Assembly: GCF_001949145.1 (NCBI RefSeq)
Contig: NW_019091360.1
Coordinates: 4,296,159-4,360,158 of the forward strand
DNA length: 64,000 bases
Reading direction: 5' to 3'
Source: Acanthaster planci
Lineage: Eukaryota; Echinodermata; Asteroidea; Valvatida; Acanthasteridae
The notes under the pieces: generated by a model
Told to the model about the DNA's origin: nothing
Databases searched by the model: none
The model's input: only the letters and a program-made list of their open reading frames with translations
Shown here: positions 11,660 to 24,600 of the stretch, in pieces
How positions within the stretch are numbered: the first letter of the stretch is position 1
Layout: each line of letters starts with the position of its first letter
Translations under genes and position numbers: made by a program

Positions 11660-12136
11660 TTACAATGTGAAGTCATCGTAATCTGCACCATCTCTCTTGC
11701 CAAAGAATAGACCGAAGCCATACTCATCATGTGCCCTCTTGCTTTGTTGATCAGCTCTGCCACTCTTCCTTTCATCATGATGTAGCCAAGTACCTCTTTT
11801 CCCCCAGAACATACCGTGACCGTAGTCGTCCACTTTGGACTGTCGTTGTTTGCGTAGGAACCCTTCATGATCGCCAGGGTTGTTTGGGTCTTGCAGAGCT
11901 AGCAGTAAATCCAGCACGGAACCCGAGTCCCTTGGCTTATCCAGTAACATTGACTTGGCCGATTCTGCCAGCTCTTTGGAACCCTGATTTGTCATAGCAT
12001 CGGAGGGGTCTAACCACGTGTTCAGTCGTTCCCGCCTGTCGTTGCCATCAGCTACGTCACGAAGAGGCAGGCACGCGATTGGCGAAAGCAAAAGGCACGT
12101 AACTGTTGCTATGGCAACACTAGGCCAATTATTCAT
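11660..12136 (-). CDS. CCK: Cholecystokinin/sulfakinin-type neuropeptide precursor
   Basis: A secreted precursor of 158 residues. Residues 1-22 form a hydrophobic signal peptide. Two peptides sit before dibasic sites with an amidation glycine: residues 99-111, QSKVDDYGHGMFW then GKR, and residues 135-145, AHDEYGFGLFF then GKR. The first follows RKQR, so its N-terminal Gln could become pyroglutamate. Both have an acidic-flanked Tyr (DDY, DEY), the usual context for tyrosine sulfation. From memory, these match the starfish CCK-type peptides almost residue for residue; known roles there are inhibition of feeding and gut contraction through CCK receptors. The tail is an acidic ten-residue stretch. 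I chose the ATG at 12136, although the frame is open further upstream, because the signal peptide begins there. A pyrimidine-rich acceptor (CTGCACTGCAG) ends 6 nt before this ATG, implying a 5' UTR intron. All coding sequence is in one exon. Confidence 0.93.
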   Translation of the reverse strand: MNNWPSVAIATVTCLLLSPIACLPLRDVADGNDRRERLNTWLDPSDAMTNQGSKELAESAKSMLLDKPRDSGSVLDLLLALQDPNNPGDHEGFLRKQRQSKVDDYGHGMFWGKRGTWLHHDERKSGRADQQSKRAHDEYGFGLFFGKRDGADYDDFTL

Positions 12137-12142
12137 TGTGAC

Positions 12143-12165
12143 CTGCAGTGCAGAAGAAAAGACGA
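12143..12165 (-). promoter_or_regulatory. Splice acceptor upstream of the CCK-type start codon
   Basis: On the minus strand, TCTTTTCTTCTGCACTGCAG precedes GTCACAATG. The pyrimidine tract plus CAG marks a 3' splice site. The leader exon upstream was not identified with confidence; a donor-like TTCAG|GTACGT near 12423 is one candidate. Confidence 0.6.
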
Positions 12166-12169
12166 AATG

Positions 12170-15100
12170 ATAACTGTTTCTTAAAGCAAGGTTACATAAG
12201 CTTGAATAAGAAAAGATTTCCTTGTAATATGAAGAACGTGTTTGACGTATGAAAGAAGACAGTAATGGGCCTTCTGTTCTAACCTTCACTCCGATACACC
12301 GAGAACCAGTTTTGATTTCTTCCCAACTTTATTGCGAGAGGTATGCAGCTGCTAGTTGGAATTCGCACAAAACAAGACGTAACACCTCGGTAGTGATAAT
12401 TCTTCCTGAAAAGAACTACGTACCTGAATAATGCGCGGCAGAAATATCAGGTTATAAATATCAGAATATAAGGTTGTTGTAGGTTTCTTTCCCTTTAGAA
12501 TATAACTTGTTTTATTGTCATGCGTCATTTTTTTGTTTCTCGTTACTGGACTTAACACCAGATAACAAAAAAGTTAATCTTCAAACTAAAAGACTCGTCA
12601 AAGACCAACTTATTCCAATACCATAAAGACGGAGGTTGACTGCTGTCAAACTGAACCCAAACTCTTGTTGTGTGTACAGCAACGGATGGAATTAAAAAGA
12701 ACATATATCACATCTACTGGGATCAGCTGCAGATACCAACGTCTGCTCTTACGGGTAGTTCGTCTTCGTTTTTATCCGCCACACAGACTTAGGGATGCGA
12801 CGTTACACTGTTACTATATACTGTCATACTCTCTGGAGTCGTTAGATTTCCCACCTTTATTTTCCTAAGTTACCCTCGCAGATGTAGCTAATGAAATTGT
12901 TCAGGTCTCCCTCCAATACACTGCAGAAGTCCTCATCAATTTAAGTGACAAAGGTGTTTTGCCTGAAGCAAGGAATTCCTCGATGAGTGATGAACTCACT
13001 CGGCAACCGGACGATATCAAGGAGCACTAATGTAAAATCATTTTGACTGAAAATATCGGATTCACGCACAGCCCGCCAATCACTTCCCAATAACTTTACT
13101 AGAGACTGTCAGTACTTTGCGACGGAGCGTTTCAAAAGATATCTAAATTAGATTGAACATGTGTTTGCTCATACTTTGTGAGGAGCTCCAAGTTGTTGAT
13201 AAACACGAATCGATTTTTCAGACATATGGTTGCCTAATATTGAAAGAGTCGATAAAAATTCAGCAGTAAATATTTTTTATTCAGAGTTTACAATACATTT
13301 GGCAATTGAGAAATACATTTTATGGCCAACCTATGAAAGACGTGTACCGGTTTCTACCTCATTTAAATATTGTAAATTAAGTTATCATCTTTCCAGGTAG
13401 TGCTGCATCCATGATATAAAACAAATTTGTTTAAAATAAAATTCAAATTTAAAATAAAATTCAAAATTTGAAGCTTATCAGAACAGCCTTTGGGAATCGC
13501 TTTGGATGTCGGATTTGTTTTCAATACGATAATAAATGTCAAATAGCAAATATTGGTGCATCAAAATTAAAAAATTGAAGCTGATTCGTCTAACATTTGA
13601 CAGCTCGTCGTTACTTTTTCAGTCTGGTGACTGAATTTTGCCTTTTTCAAAACGTACAGGGTGATTGTTCCCACGATGATGTCTTCTTATAGACTGTGCA
13701 TCCATCCATGCGTTCATGTGAAGACTTCAGGAAAATGTTAAAGAAATTTTGTGGGGTTCATTTCCCTACTAAATTACAGCTCCAAAATCCATGACTTATC
13801 TTCTAATCATCCTCAGGACAGAGAAAAGAATTTGCATTTGAAAGAATTTTTGTCGTCAATTGTCCATTTTGGGAAGACAAAATGACACTCAACCATTCCA
13901 AACGCCAGAGAATTTTTAAGCATCTATGCACATGAGAGACGTATAGGACTGATACCTAAATATCTTTATAGAAGGTAAATTTACCGAAGCAATTTGGTAT
14001 GAGCAATATATTAGCTGAAATGATTCACGGAGGAAAACAAACGTTCAGTAAAGCCGAGGTGGGTTCATCGGTAGGTCGCACACCGGTGGTGCATTATGCA
14101 ACCATTTGTCCGATCCATATTCACATCATCATAGATAAAGTCTTGCTTGTTAACCAAATGCATTCATACAAAGTATAATCAACTTAATTGGCAGGTGTGT
14201 CTGGGTCTAGTCCTTTTACATGATGGATCTTTTTCATGTAGATAATGGCTTGTAATCCTCATTAGCTTATGCATTGACTAACAATCATAATAACCCATAG
14301 TATTATAATACAAACATTCTTTACCTCAGCTGTGTTCAAGGTACTCCTTGATACTTTTGTCGTGACATCTGTACCAATACTGGTTCTACCAGAATATTTT
14401 TTTCTTGTTGGATAATTACTGTTGACTAAATTGCAGAGCTTTGTTTGAAAGGTGATGTTTTCCCTCTTGGGGGGAGGGGGACAATCATGAAATCATTGCT
14501 CTGACAGAGATTGCATTTTCTTCAAGGCTTCTTTGTTCACTGTGTTAACATAATTGTTAAGTTATTAGCGGGGCCAATCCCTGCACGTGGAATGTGTGCA
14601 AAATTTTATCAGAATTGGAGAACGAAGGACTGTTTAGGAATCAAATTGGACAAATACTGAATGGGTAAGTTTCTATAAACAGTTTAAAGGCCTAGACAAT
14701 CTTACGGTCACTGACCATTTTCAAACACGATTACCACGTGAGAATTTTGCATTGCTGTACAATTTTGAGTTTGTCATCAAACGCTATCCCTGTGCAGAGT
14801 AATCATTTGCTAAAACAAATCTTGTATTCTTGAAGACTCCAATGACTTCTTTCATCAGTTTGTTTACGAACAATTTTCCAGAGGGAAACAGTACTTGTAG
14901 AATGTATTACAATACACAGTGGGAAACCGCATCGTGTGTTTTGTGTTTGATTCGCCTTACACAGGGCGCATTGTAATTGGAAACAAATGACGACTGAAAT
15001 ATCTAAGATGATGAACCCGAGCGAAGTGTGGACTAGCCAAGACTTGGTGTTTATCTTAAGTGAAGAAATCTTTTCTCTTAATTAATAAACTAGTGCAAGC

Positions 15101-17654
15101 AAGGGACAACTATGCACCAACATATGATTGTAAAAGTATCGAGACAGACACACATAAGCCAGAAACTGATCAATGTGGCGCACCTTTTCCTCCTTTGCTT
15201 TCCTTATGTATGATTTCGTGAAAAGAAAAATAATGTGATAAAACCGGAAGCTGTGATTGATCCCAAAGGACCTCCTGCTGTCCTTATGCTCTAGTCCCTA
15301 TTTCAGACATAGTGTATGAAACCTGAACGCCAATTGACCTATACTCCGACCTGAGAATGGTTGTCCCACTAAAAGCCGAATAATCTTCAATTCACCGATA
15401 GCCTGAAATTCACGGTCACTGCTTTTTCTGAATACAGAAATAATGTTAATGATACATTGGCAGCTCACCCCTTGTTATTATGACGTTTAAATCAACTTCA
15501 ACTTGTTACTTCTCTAACTATTGTTAGACAGAGTATGAAAGAACTAAAAATATATTAAAAACGAAATTATCAATACGTGAAATCTATCGAACGACTGCCA
15601 AATTCATAAGAAGGCATATAATTGTAGTCATTTCAAGACACTAAATGTTTACATTATAATGGTACAAATTTAACAGTTGCATCGAACAAAACATGGATGC
15701 TTGATGGCGTTCATATCCAAACAGTGTCCCAGATGTATTGCTTATATTTTCAACTCGATAATGGCTTTGTGCAACTCGATACACAAGGCAGTTTGTCCTG
15801 TTTATCGCCTTTGGTGTTTTGTCATTATCACCAGAAAGTGAACAATATTTCACGCGCAAGAAAATGCCTATAGCCTAGGGTGTCTGGATGCGCGGCAGAT
15901 GGATTCTATCCCACCGGGACTACCTTCCGCGTTTGACAACTAAACGTCAAACCACTTCAGTCGTCCTCTGGTGAATTCCGAACGACTACTGTGCGAGATT
16001 TCAGTCGAGCGCGGAATTCGTCACGCTGAAAATAACGCCAAAAATCGACTGAGTGATATCATGGAGATCAGCAAAAAAATTACAGAAGGAGAGTCAAAGA
16101 TTTGGGGTTTATTTTGTTTAACGGAAGACTTGAGGCCTGGCATGGTGATGATCGATGTTTGTGGGTAGGCCTGCATCACGTGATAAGCCCTTAGCTCTGA
16201 GAGACTTTCGGTAGAAGAACTCGGCATATCGCCTTCAGTGTACTTACATTAACCGTAAGTAGACTGATTTACATAATAATATTTTGTGTGGTCAACATGA
16301 GGCGTTTTAGGAATGCTTTGCACTGCTCCGTTGTACAAAATATCATAGGATTTTGAATAACAAAAGATGAACCAAGCTTTTCTGTTAAATGCCTTGGGTG
16401 CACTTAGTGACTACAGTTGACTTATCAAATTACCAACACGGGGGGATTTTTTTACATTCGAAAGTGACCTCTCTTGCGGCAAGAAATGTGCTTACTCCCT
16501 TCCTACCTTTGTATCAAAGAAGAAGAAAATAATGTTTCATTTCAGTCTGTCAATCGCTCCTTAGTATACCGTGTAAGAAGTTAAATTCTACTTCAGCATT
16601 TATAGGCGTAAAATGCATGAATTCTATGAATTCTTTTTTTCACCAGTGGCCTAATTTTCTCATCCCATTTCAATAGGCATAGATTTAATGATATTTTAGT
16701 TTTTACCGGATGACTTCATTTCGCCTAGTGTACCTCAAGTGGCTTTTGCGTCACAAACCCTTGACTTCTTGAAGACTGCGCTAAGGAAGAAACTTATGGG
16801 GGTTTAAATGTCCTTGATATATGTCACGATGTTGAAAATTGCCCACAGCATTTCGAGTCCACCTCTTCTGTCGCAAGCACCATAAGTAAATGGCTAGGAT
16901 GTACAATCAAGGATGAAGACAGGCTGTATCTACGGAATTAAACCCCAAAACATGAAATTACTGGACAGAAAAAGGTACAGTTGACATGTGTATCTCTAGT
17001 AGTTTCCCAGCCTAGATTCTGATTGATGCTGGCCAAATTGTCTGTTGTAACACCTGCTCTCCAAACCCCAGCCGCTAGCAATAGAAGCCTTTGCCAATAT
17101 GTAAATTTGTAAGGGCCGTTTGGAATACTGTAGGGATAACAAATCACGGGTACACCGAAGGGGAATCGTCTTTGAACTTTAAAAACCAAAAAACAAAAAA
17201 CAAATAACTGTTTCTTTTATCACCTCTGTAGGCTGAATAGTTAATGGTTTATTTTTTAATGTAATGCACTGTGGTAACTTCAAAAGGAGGAATTTGCGAT
17301 AAATTGGATCAACTAGGCCTAAGTGTGTGTATTACAAAATCAAAATTTTTCTTTTGTTCATTTTGTAAGTCCAGAAGACTCTAATTTATTGCATTTTGTT
17401 TTGCTCTTTGGAGTATCCAGAACCTTTTTTCGAACCTCACACTGAGCTCAGATAACACCTTCCAGCATTTTTGACTAGTTGTTAATGTTCTATCGTTCAT
17501 TTGTGGGATTAAAAAGTACTAACAAATTTGAGAAGAGTATTTGCTCCTCCATTTGAAAGTGAATAACGATTTCATGCAAATGCTAATTCATGGTTATATT
17601 GTCAGAACTTGTTTCCAGCCACAATTAACCACCATTAAGTCGCAGAAATTTCCC
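12170..17654. other. Gene-poor stretch upstream of the CCK-type gene
   Basis: No gene was recognised on either strand. The first part probably contains the CCK-type leader exon and promoter. A locally CpG-richer patch at 15900-16200 contains a short plus-strand frame (15971-16168) without family or splice support. TAGGCCTA lies at 17314-17321. Confidence 0.45.
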
Positions 17655-17782
17655 CGTTGGCCAATCACAATGCGCAAAATCTGTTGACCCAATGCGAGTT
17701 TGGAAAGGGTCAACAGATTTCGCGCATTGTGATTGGCCAACGTGATGGAAACTCGTGGAGGCGCGATATTGTGAAATGCCCG
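17655..17782. mobile_element. GGGCG-type hairpin MITE, copy 2 (left end truncated)
   Basis: Arms 17655-17690 and 17707-17742 pair over 36 bases with one mismatch (CGTTGGCCAATCACAATGCG on the left). The right outer arm continues to GAAATGCCCG followed by TA, as in copy 1, while the left outer arm is missing or decayed. It shares GGCCAATCA, GAAATCTGT and a similar loop (AATGCG..TTTGGAAAGGG) with 4719-4886. Confidence 0.8.
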
Positions 17783-20700
17783 TATTAGTCATTGTTATGT
17801 CTCGTTTTTAGCGCTCTAGTTTACATTCTTGTCAAGGGGCATCACTGGTGTATTATGATTAGCGGAATCTAGACAAAACTTTGAAACTTTTCCCGTTACA
17901 TTCGGTGTTTGTAATTGTCTTTTGAAATGGGAACATGAAGATAATTCTATGAAGTTCAAAATAACAACGAAATAAAGCATAATTGCTTAAATATTTTGTA
18001 GAAAGCGAGGACACTACACACCATGTATATAATATATTTCCCCCCTGGAATTTACCACAAAAATAAAAGATAAGAAATGCGGATGTGAGGCCTGTCGCTG
18101 GCCGTTTTTTAAGATCACTGTTCGCGTCATTTTGAGGTACGGATTTAGACGTGCTTTCAAGTGTATCAAACTTTACGCTTGGTAGTCATTGAATTATCTT
18201 GATTCCTTATACCTCTGGATGCTATGCATTGTATTCCTGAAGACTTTAGGTTTGTAGAAAAAAAATACAGTCGCAGTATTTGACCTCCAACTGAAATATA
18301 TTCCTGGGCATAGATCATAATGTCGCCTGGTATTCGTAGGGCTATTTTGCTGGCTGTCAACAAGCCATGAAATTGGTAGTTAAATCTACATGGAATACAT
18401 GAGACGTTGCAGGGATAATTTGATTCACCTGCAGGTTTCACTTTTCCTTTTTTTTTTTTAAATGAAAAGACCAGCCAGTGATATAATCAAATCCGAATAC
18501 CACACCTGCAATAATAAGCGTTACTATATCAAACTAAAATTTCTATGCTTCCACGTTACCTTCACACAATGTTGAACGGTGGTCAAACATTATTGAAAAA
18601 TTTTAATATAAAAATTCATAAATCGTTTCTTACAGTCTGTGAAGCAGGTGTTTGCCATCTTCCAAGGATGGTTTTGGTGGCGGGTAGACAAAGACGATTC
18701 GGAAGATTAATAGTAAGAGTCTCTGTTTCATATCACAATCCCATTAAGATTACATTTGTTTTGCGGTTGTTTGGTTGGTTTGTCTTGTCGTGTTCTTTTT
18801 TAGATATTCTTGTTCAGAAAAAAAAGAAAGGATTGATTTGATGGTAAAAAGCTTTGAAATTATCGGCTTAAAACCTGTTAACCGTCTTAGTGTATAAATG
18901 AGATTCCTGTATGCTAAATTCAGTTTGGAAATGACCCCCTTTGTTTGAATTTTCTAATCCTCACATTTGCCGGTGTGCTGTTCAGTTTGTTACCTTTATT
19001 TATTTGTCTTCAATCATCATAACTGGCTGACCAAAGTGTCAGTTGACAAATGTCGGAAGCAACTGACAGGTCACTCAAAAAATGTCCGACATTCACCAGG
19101 CAAAACTCCACAGCCATAGGTCAACTTACGTGCATGGACTTAAAGAAATTCTCGCTGTCCGTGTTGCAAATTGGTTAATAAACCCAATGATCCTAAACAC
19201 TTATATGAAATAAAAAATCAAGGTATATAGATATGTCCTGTTCAGACTACAATGTCAAAGTATCCAAACAGATCAGAATGTATCACGTGTCTACTCCACG
19301 ATATATAGCAAACTATACGCTTTGTTTACTAGCCACGAATACTGAAATGAGTAACGGGTGCTGTGAATTCAATGTATATTATGCATTCATTCAGTCTAAG
19401 GAAAGTTTGTTAATATCTGATGGGCATGGAGTATGCTTCGAACACAATGTCATACTAACTGTGTGACAAGCTGTAGGAGGTTCCTTTCTCTAGGGTTCCT
19501 TTCTCTAGAAAGCTTCTCTGTCTGCGCTTTTGAATTGACATTGGTAAAATAGATGTTGTTGGACCGTATCTTCATTGTAATTCAGTCATAGTCATTCATG
19601 GTTGTCATTTCTATTCTTACTGTAAGTATGTCCACTTGAATGCGAAATTAAAAACCGCCTCCTTGCTAGCCTTGGTCTTGATTGATTTTCTGAATTTAAG
19701 CAATCAACGGATAACCTCCGCTAAATATCATCCGCTGATGGTACTTGGCAGGGTACTTAACTCACCAAGCACGTCTCTAAACGGACTCCTACGTGAAAAT
19801 ATATTGTGTCCTGGGGGTAGAGACGTGGAGCCTTGTCTCTTGAACCTTCTTGAACAAGAATGTTGGACAGGTTTTGGGTGCGGCGTGTAACACGACGTTC
19901 ACTAGTTTAGAAGGGTTGATTGATACCATTTACAATGCATTCCATCATCTGACATGTTTTAATTACTTGTTCCAAGACTTACGGCAGTCTTGAGCCTTTT
20001 GCTCAGCCTTTTGCCGATATCTGATGCCTTGCTTTAGGGTATCTTTAACTGTCTGTATAATAATTTGACTCTCACAAAATTATTCCTTATTCTCTTAAAT
20101 CATGCTTTTCTTTTAACACCTCTCACCGTTGCAACCAGGGGCATACATCCCGGGGGACGCAAAAATTGTTTCCCTCCACATTTTGACCAAAGGATGAGCC
20201 ATTTTATCATCAGCCCACGCGTTTTGTTTGTGAGAATCAAAACGTGAAGAATTTGAGGATAATTTCGAGCACTCCATCAGCCCAGATCTATGAAATAGAA
20301 CTGAGAAGCAGTAAACTAATTTGGCGAAAACTATTACAAGAAAGCAGTGCGGTGATGTTTATACATTGCCGCGTAAGTGAGCGAATATACAGTAAATTTT
20401 GTAGGCCTATGTCATGGATTTGGGTCATCGCAAATAAACCCAATCGCCAGTACGGATTTATGTCTCTAAATACATTCAGAAACATCGTCTGTCTAATCTT
20501 TCAACGAACGTTTTGAGATGAAAGTAAAAATATAAATCTATATCCTATGCTGAGGAAGATTGGAAAATGGGTGAGAAATTGCAAACGTTTATGCCACTTG
20601 TAATAATACTGTACTGTTGGCTAAATGAGAGTCTTGTCACTCGGTTTGGGCCTATGATATAACATTGGTCTGTACACTCAATATAAGAGGTAATCTACGA

Positions 20701-20938
20701 AAAGTTCAAGTCAACGTCTCCACTACTCTCCATTATCTCTCCTGTAATGTTTTAAAAGGATGTGCTTTCTGCCATGTTTTTTACTTTAAATGGTGCGCTA
20801 ATTTTTATGGTAAGCACCATATTTATGTGCTTGCTGTATACTTTTGATGTGTAGTGGAACACGGGGTTGCTACTTTTAGCTTTTAATCCAGGGTTCTTTA
20901 GAAGAACAGTTCTTGAAAAAGATGATTAGGCAAACCCG
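17783..20938. other. Gene-poor stretch
   Basis: No gene is firmly supported. It contains one cysteine-rich open frame (19534-19890, listed separately), a short tandem duplication of GGTTCCTTTCTCTAG near 19480-19508, and TAGGCCTA at 20402-20409. Confidence 0.45.
19534..19890 (+). CDS. Cysteine-rich open frame, possible terminal coding exon
   Basis: About 118 codons are open and end in a stop after ...GFGCGV. There is no in-frame ATG at the left, so if it is real it would be entered by splicing. A hydrophobic run (ASLLALVLIDFLNL) ending near ITSA resembles a signal sequence. It is followed by four cysteines with spacing C-x8-C-x8-C-x5-C in the last 27 residues. That layout would suit a small secreted disulfide protein, but I do not recognise a family, and the only nearby acceptor-like sites are weak. 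A chance frame is at least as likely. Confidence 0.18.
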   Translation: MDIGKIDVVGPYLHCNSVIVIHGCHFYSYCKYVHLNAKLKTASLLALVLIDFLNLSNQRITSAKYHPLMVLGRVLNSPSTSLNGLLRENILCPGGRDVEPCLLNLLEQECWTGFGCGV

Positions 20939-21614
20939 TTATACAGGGTGTCATAAAAAAGGGAGATGACAAGATGACATTGTTTCAATTTTGTTATATG
21001 ACTGATTATTTTTGGCAACTGGTAACCATCATCTGTTTCCTTATGATGTCATCTTTCGTGTGACACCAAGAAGTCCGAGTTTTCGCCACAGATGACCGAG
21101 TATGAAGTGGTTTAATGGACCAGGCCAGAAATGGCTTTGCGCCTAATTGCTGCTTTGATGTTAAATTCCTACTGTCCAGAGATGGCTGTTTTGTCCGAAT
21201 TATGTAATGTTTGCTAGAATCTCCAAACTGCATATTAACTATTTTGAAGCGATGAGAACAAGGGCAAAAATTTGAGTTGAAAGAAGTTGGGGGCATATTG
21301 AAAGAAAGTGCATGGTGTTAGGCTGAATAAACCCCTAACTGTGGGTGTCTTTGATTTAATGATTTTGGTACTATACATTATGCTTCACGCTGTGCAAACC
21401 TGTGACGCATCTAGTGCAAAGCCATTTCTGACACGGTCAACGGTCCATTAAACCACTTTGTGCGCGATCATGCGTGACAGAAATGGGGATTTTTGGTATC
21501 CTATGAAAGAAGACATCATACTGAAACAGATTACATTGACCATTTACAAAAATAATGTCACATTCAAGAAACAGATTATTTAATCTCGTTTACATTTTTA
21601 AACATCCTGTATAA
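20939..21614. mobile_element. Non-autonomous DNA transposon, TTATACAGG ends (about 676 bp)
   Basis: TTATACAGGGTG at 20939-20950 is mirrored by CATCCTGTATAA at 21603-21614 with one mismatch. Inside is a second inverted pair: GAAGTGGTTTAATGGACC (about 21105-21122) against GGTCCATTAAACCACTTT (about 21442-21459), both flanked by the AGCCATTTCTG motif. No transposase frame is present. A further GACACCCTCTATA-type end at about 21846 may mark a nested or related copy. Confidence 0.6.
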
Positions 21615-24600
21615 AATGAAACAAAATATATAATAAATTATACATAATATATTATAAACGCACTCAATTTCTTCTCACTTTCAGTAAAAAAAAAAGATAC
21701 AGAGTTGCCTCAGCATGTTGTGGTTTTTGTGGTCATGCCCAAAAACCTCAGCTGCGCCTGAAATCACATAGAAGCCTATGACACTGGCTGTGGTCACTTC
21801 CCATAGAGTTGTGTGTAGTCTCAAGCCGCAGTCATGTAATTCCGACACCCTCTATATTGGATAACCTTTCTGTACGTGGACCAAACCGTGACCTAAACAA
21901 TGCCTTGCAATATTTAGCATGATATCAAAGTCATAGAGGGTTAAAAGCTCCTAATGCAAATGAAAGAAACGCACAAGAAAATGTGTAGAAATGAGATTCC
22001 TTCGGAATGCCCACGAAATAGGTTTCAAAATAATATTTATGGGACGCAATAACTTCGTCGGCTAATATTAGGAAAATTATATGCATTGGAGTACAATACT
22101 TGTTACTGTCATGTAACTCAGTAATATTGTAATAACATATAGATCCAAAAATTACACAAACAATGAAAAATAAAGAAGTAAAAAAAATAAGAAATACGCG
22201 CATGGTTCCAATCCTGTTGTTTGGTGTTTTATTTTATGCAGTGAAACGTTACGCTGTCGTTATTTTCTCTCCAATTCTGTCCATCATTGATTAAAACTTT
22301 CACTTCAGGAAACTATTACCACTAGCATCAAACTATGAAGAGATCGGTTGCTGGTTTGTTTTCACAAGATTCGTCTTACTGATTCTAAGTGAAGTAAATG
22401 TAACTGTGATTTCATGCATGTTTACCGTACGTATTACTATTTCAAAGAAAAATGGAGAAAACATTGCATCCTAACAAAACATAGGCCTAAAGTAAGTTCT
22501 ACTCCGCACTCTTCCCACAAATCACCGAGTAAATACAAAACAAGGTAATTGTACACGTTGTTGTTACTGCCTCCGTCGAGTCACACCTAGCTTCTCACTT
22601 TTTATAAAATAAACCTGGAGTGACTGTTTCATTTTCAAGTCGGAATTCAGGAGAAGCCAGGGTGGAAAACAAGTCCTACCGTGCGTTTACGCCTACACGC
22701 TGTGAATGGAACGTCGCTAATGGAAGAGTGTAGTTGGAAAATACCAAAAAGCTTTCAAATTGGGATACTTCCATTAGAATAGCAATAACCAAATTGGCAA
22801 TTCATCTATATATGTCATGTAGGCGTGTTGCTATAAAAGGTATCACATTTGTACAAAATCGCCTTAACCAAAACTATATTTCCTGAAGTAAAGTATCCGT
22901 TTTGTTGGAAGAAAAAGCGCTGAATATCGTTCCAAATAAAGTTGAACTTTAAAAATCGGAAAACTTGCATCACTGGTTATATCATTATTTAATGTATTAC
23001 AAGCGTTAATTCATATACATGTATTCACGTATGTTGTGGTGGGAGTATCAATGAAAACTATGAAGCCATCTCCATCTTGAATGTTGTAGTATCCGCTTTT
23101 TCGTCCTGTTTTATACAGGACGAAAAAGCGGATATTGTTTTTTGAGGCTAAAATGCAAACTGACTGTTTTCTATTTGATTTTGCATGATGAGGTTGATTT
23201 CCAATCACAGGGGTTATTCCCAAACGCATATTGAAATTGAACAAAACAAAATACCAATACGCGGTCGTCATGCCCCCGAATCAAAGCACATCTCCAAGGA
23301 GTTGCTCTAAAACTGAAAAACAAGAGAGTGTTTGATAATATTTTTATTTAAATTGTAATCGTTGGGGGTTGCCTTTTTTTTTCTTTTTTTACTTTTGCTT
23401 GTCTTTTTTAATCAAACGCTTAATATAAAACCAAAGACCTTTTACTATTGGTGTCGCTTTTGGCAAAGCTGTTATTTTATTAATCCCTGTTTGTTAGAAC
23501 TCGAAAACAGTGTTAAACACCACGCACTAGCGCTCATTCATTGCTAATTAACTCTGCGCACCACAGAGATAAATCGTGGGACGGCATAACTGTAGAAACT
23601 TTCTCCGTGTACACCGACAGTCTTGCAATGTCGCGGTGATACATTGGTTAAACCCCTTACCATCTTACCCTTAACCGATCCGTTACATGGATTGCAATTA
23701 GGAAGCAACATCTCACATCAGTTACACTGCATACAGTGTCCTTCACTGTCAAGAGCTCTCTTACGTCTCACTAAAACCACAACGGTATTAACCTGGCTGA
23801 GACTTTCCAGAGATCAGTTTGATTCAAGGGCGTTGTCATGGATTGTCTGAGATGGATATCGCATCATCCATTTCATTGAAGTTCGACTCCGTCCCATTCA
23901 CTTCTTTGAACGTAACGTATATACAAAAGACGCAGACAGTAACAGTCAGCGGCGATTTACATAAGGCTTTCGTTCAGCTGTAATCTAACCACTCTGTCAA
24001 TTAGTTGAAGACAGATTAAATTTAAGTTTTATATTTCCCTTTCCAGCCATTCTCCAATTACCGCTTGGCAGCATGCCTGAATTTTCATGCCCTTTCATTA
24101 TACGTCAGAACCGTATATTCAGATTTAAAATCCACGAAGCTGTGGAGTTCTGACAAAAATTTAAAATTCCAACAGAGTTTTGTCTTTTTGTCTTTCCATA
24201 AAATTTATCCTTAGTGTGAGAACTATTGGTAAACCGCTTCATATGTAAAGCTTGATTTGTTTATTGCCCGAACACGTTAATTTCTTGTGCTCTAAAAACA
24301 TTCTCATGTAGCTCTAAATTAGGAAACTAAATCTACAAAATTTCGAGTACATCCTTAAAATTTCCGTAAACTTGCTGACAAGTCATGAGACTTGGGCTAT
24401 AAAATAATATTCTAAATTAAAGAATAAATCTTGTATTCAGCACTTTCCCCATTTTGATCATTTATCAACCAGAACACATCTTGAAGGATTACTTTGAGTG
24501 AACCAAGTTTTGTTTTGGAGGAAGTATAAGTGGAAGGAATAATTTTGAGCCAGTCATTTTTTTTCTGCGAATAACGAATAGAAATGTCTCAGCAAAATCT

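Noticed and set aside
21931-22203. Minus-strand hydrophobic frame MRVFLIFFTSLFFIVCVIF...
   Set aside because: It could be a membrane anchor exon, but the T-rich strand produces Phe/Leu/Ile by chance and there is no family or splice support.
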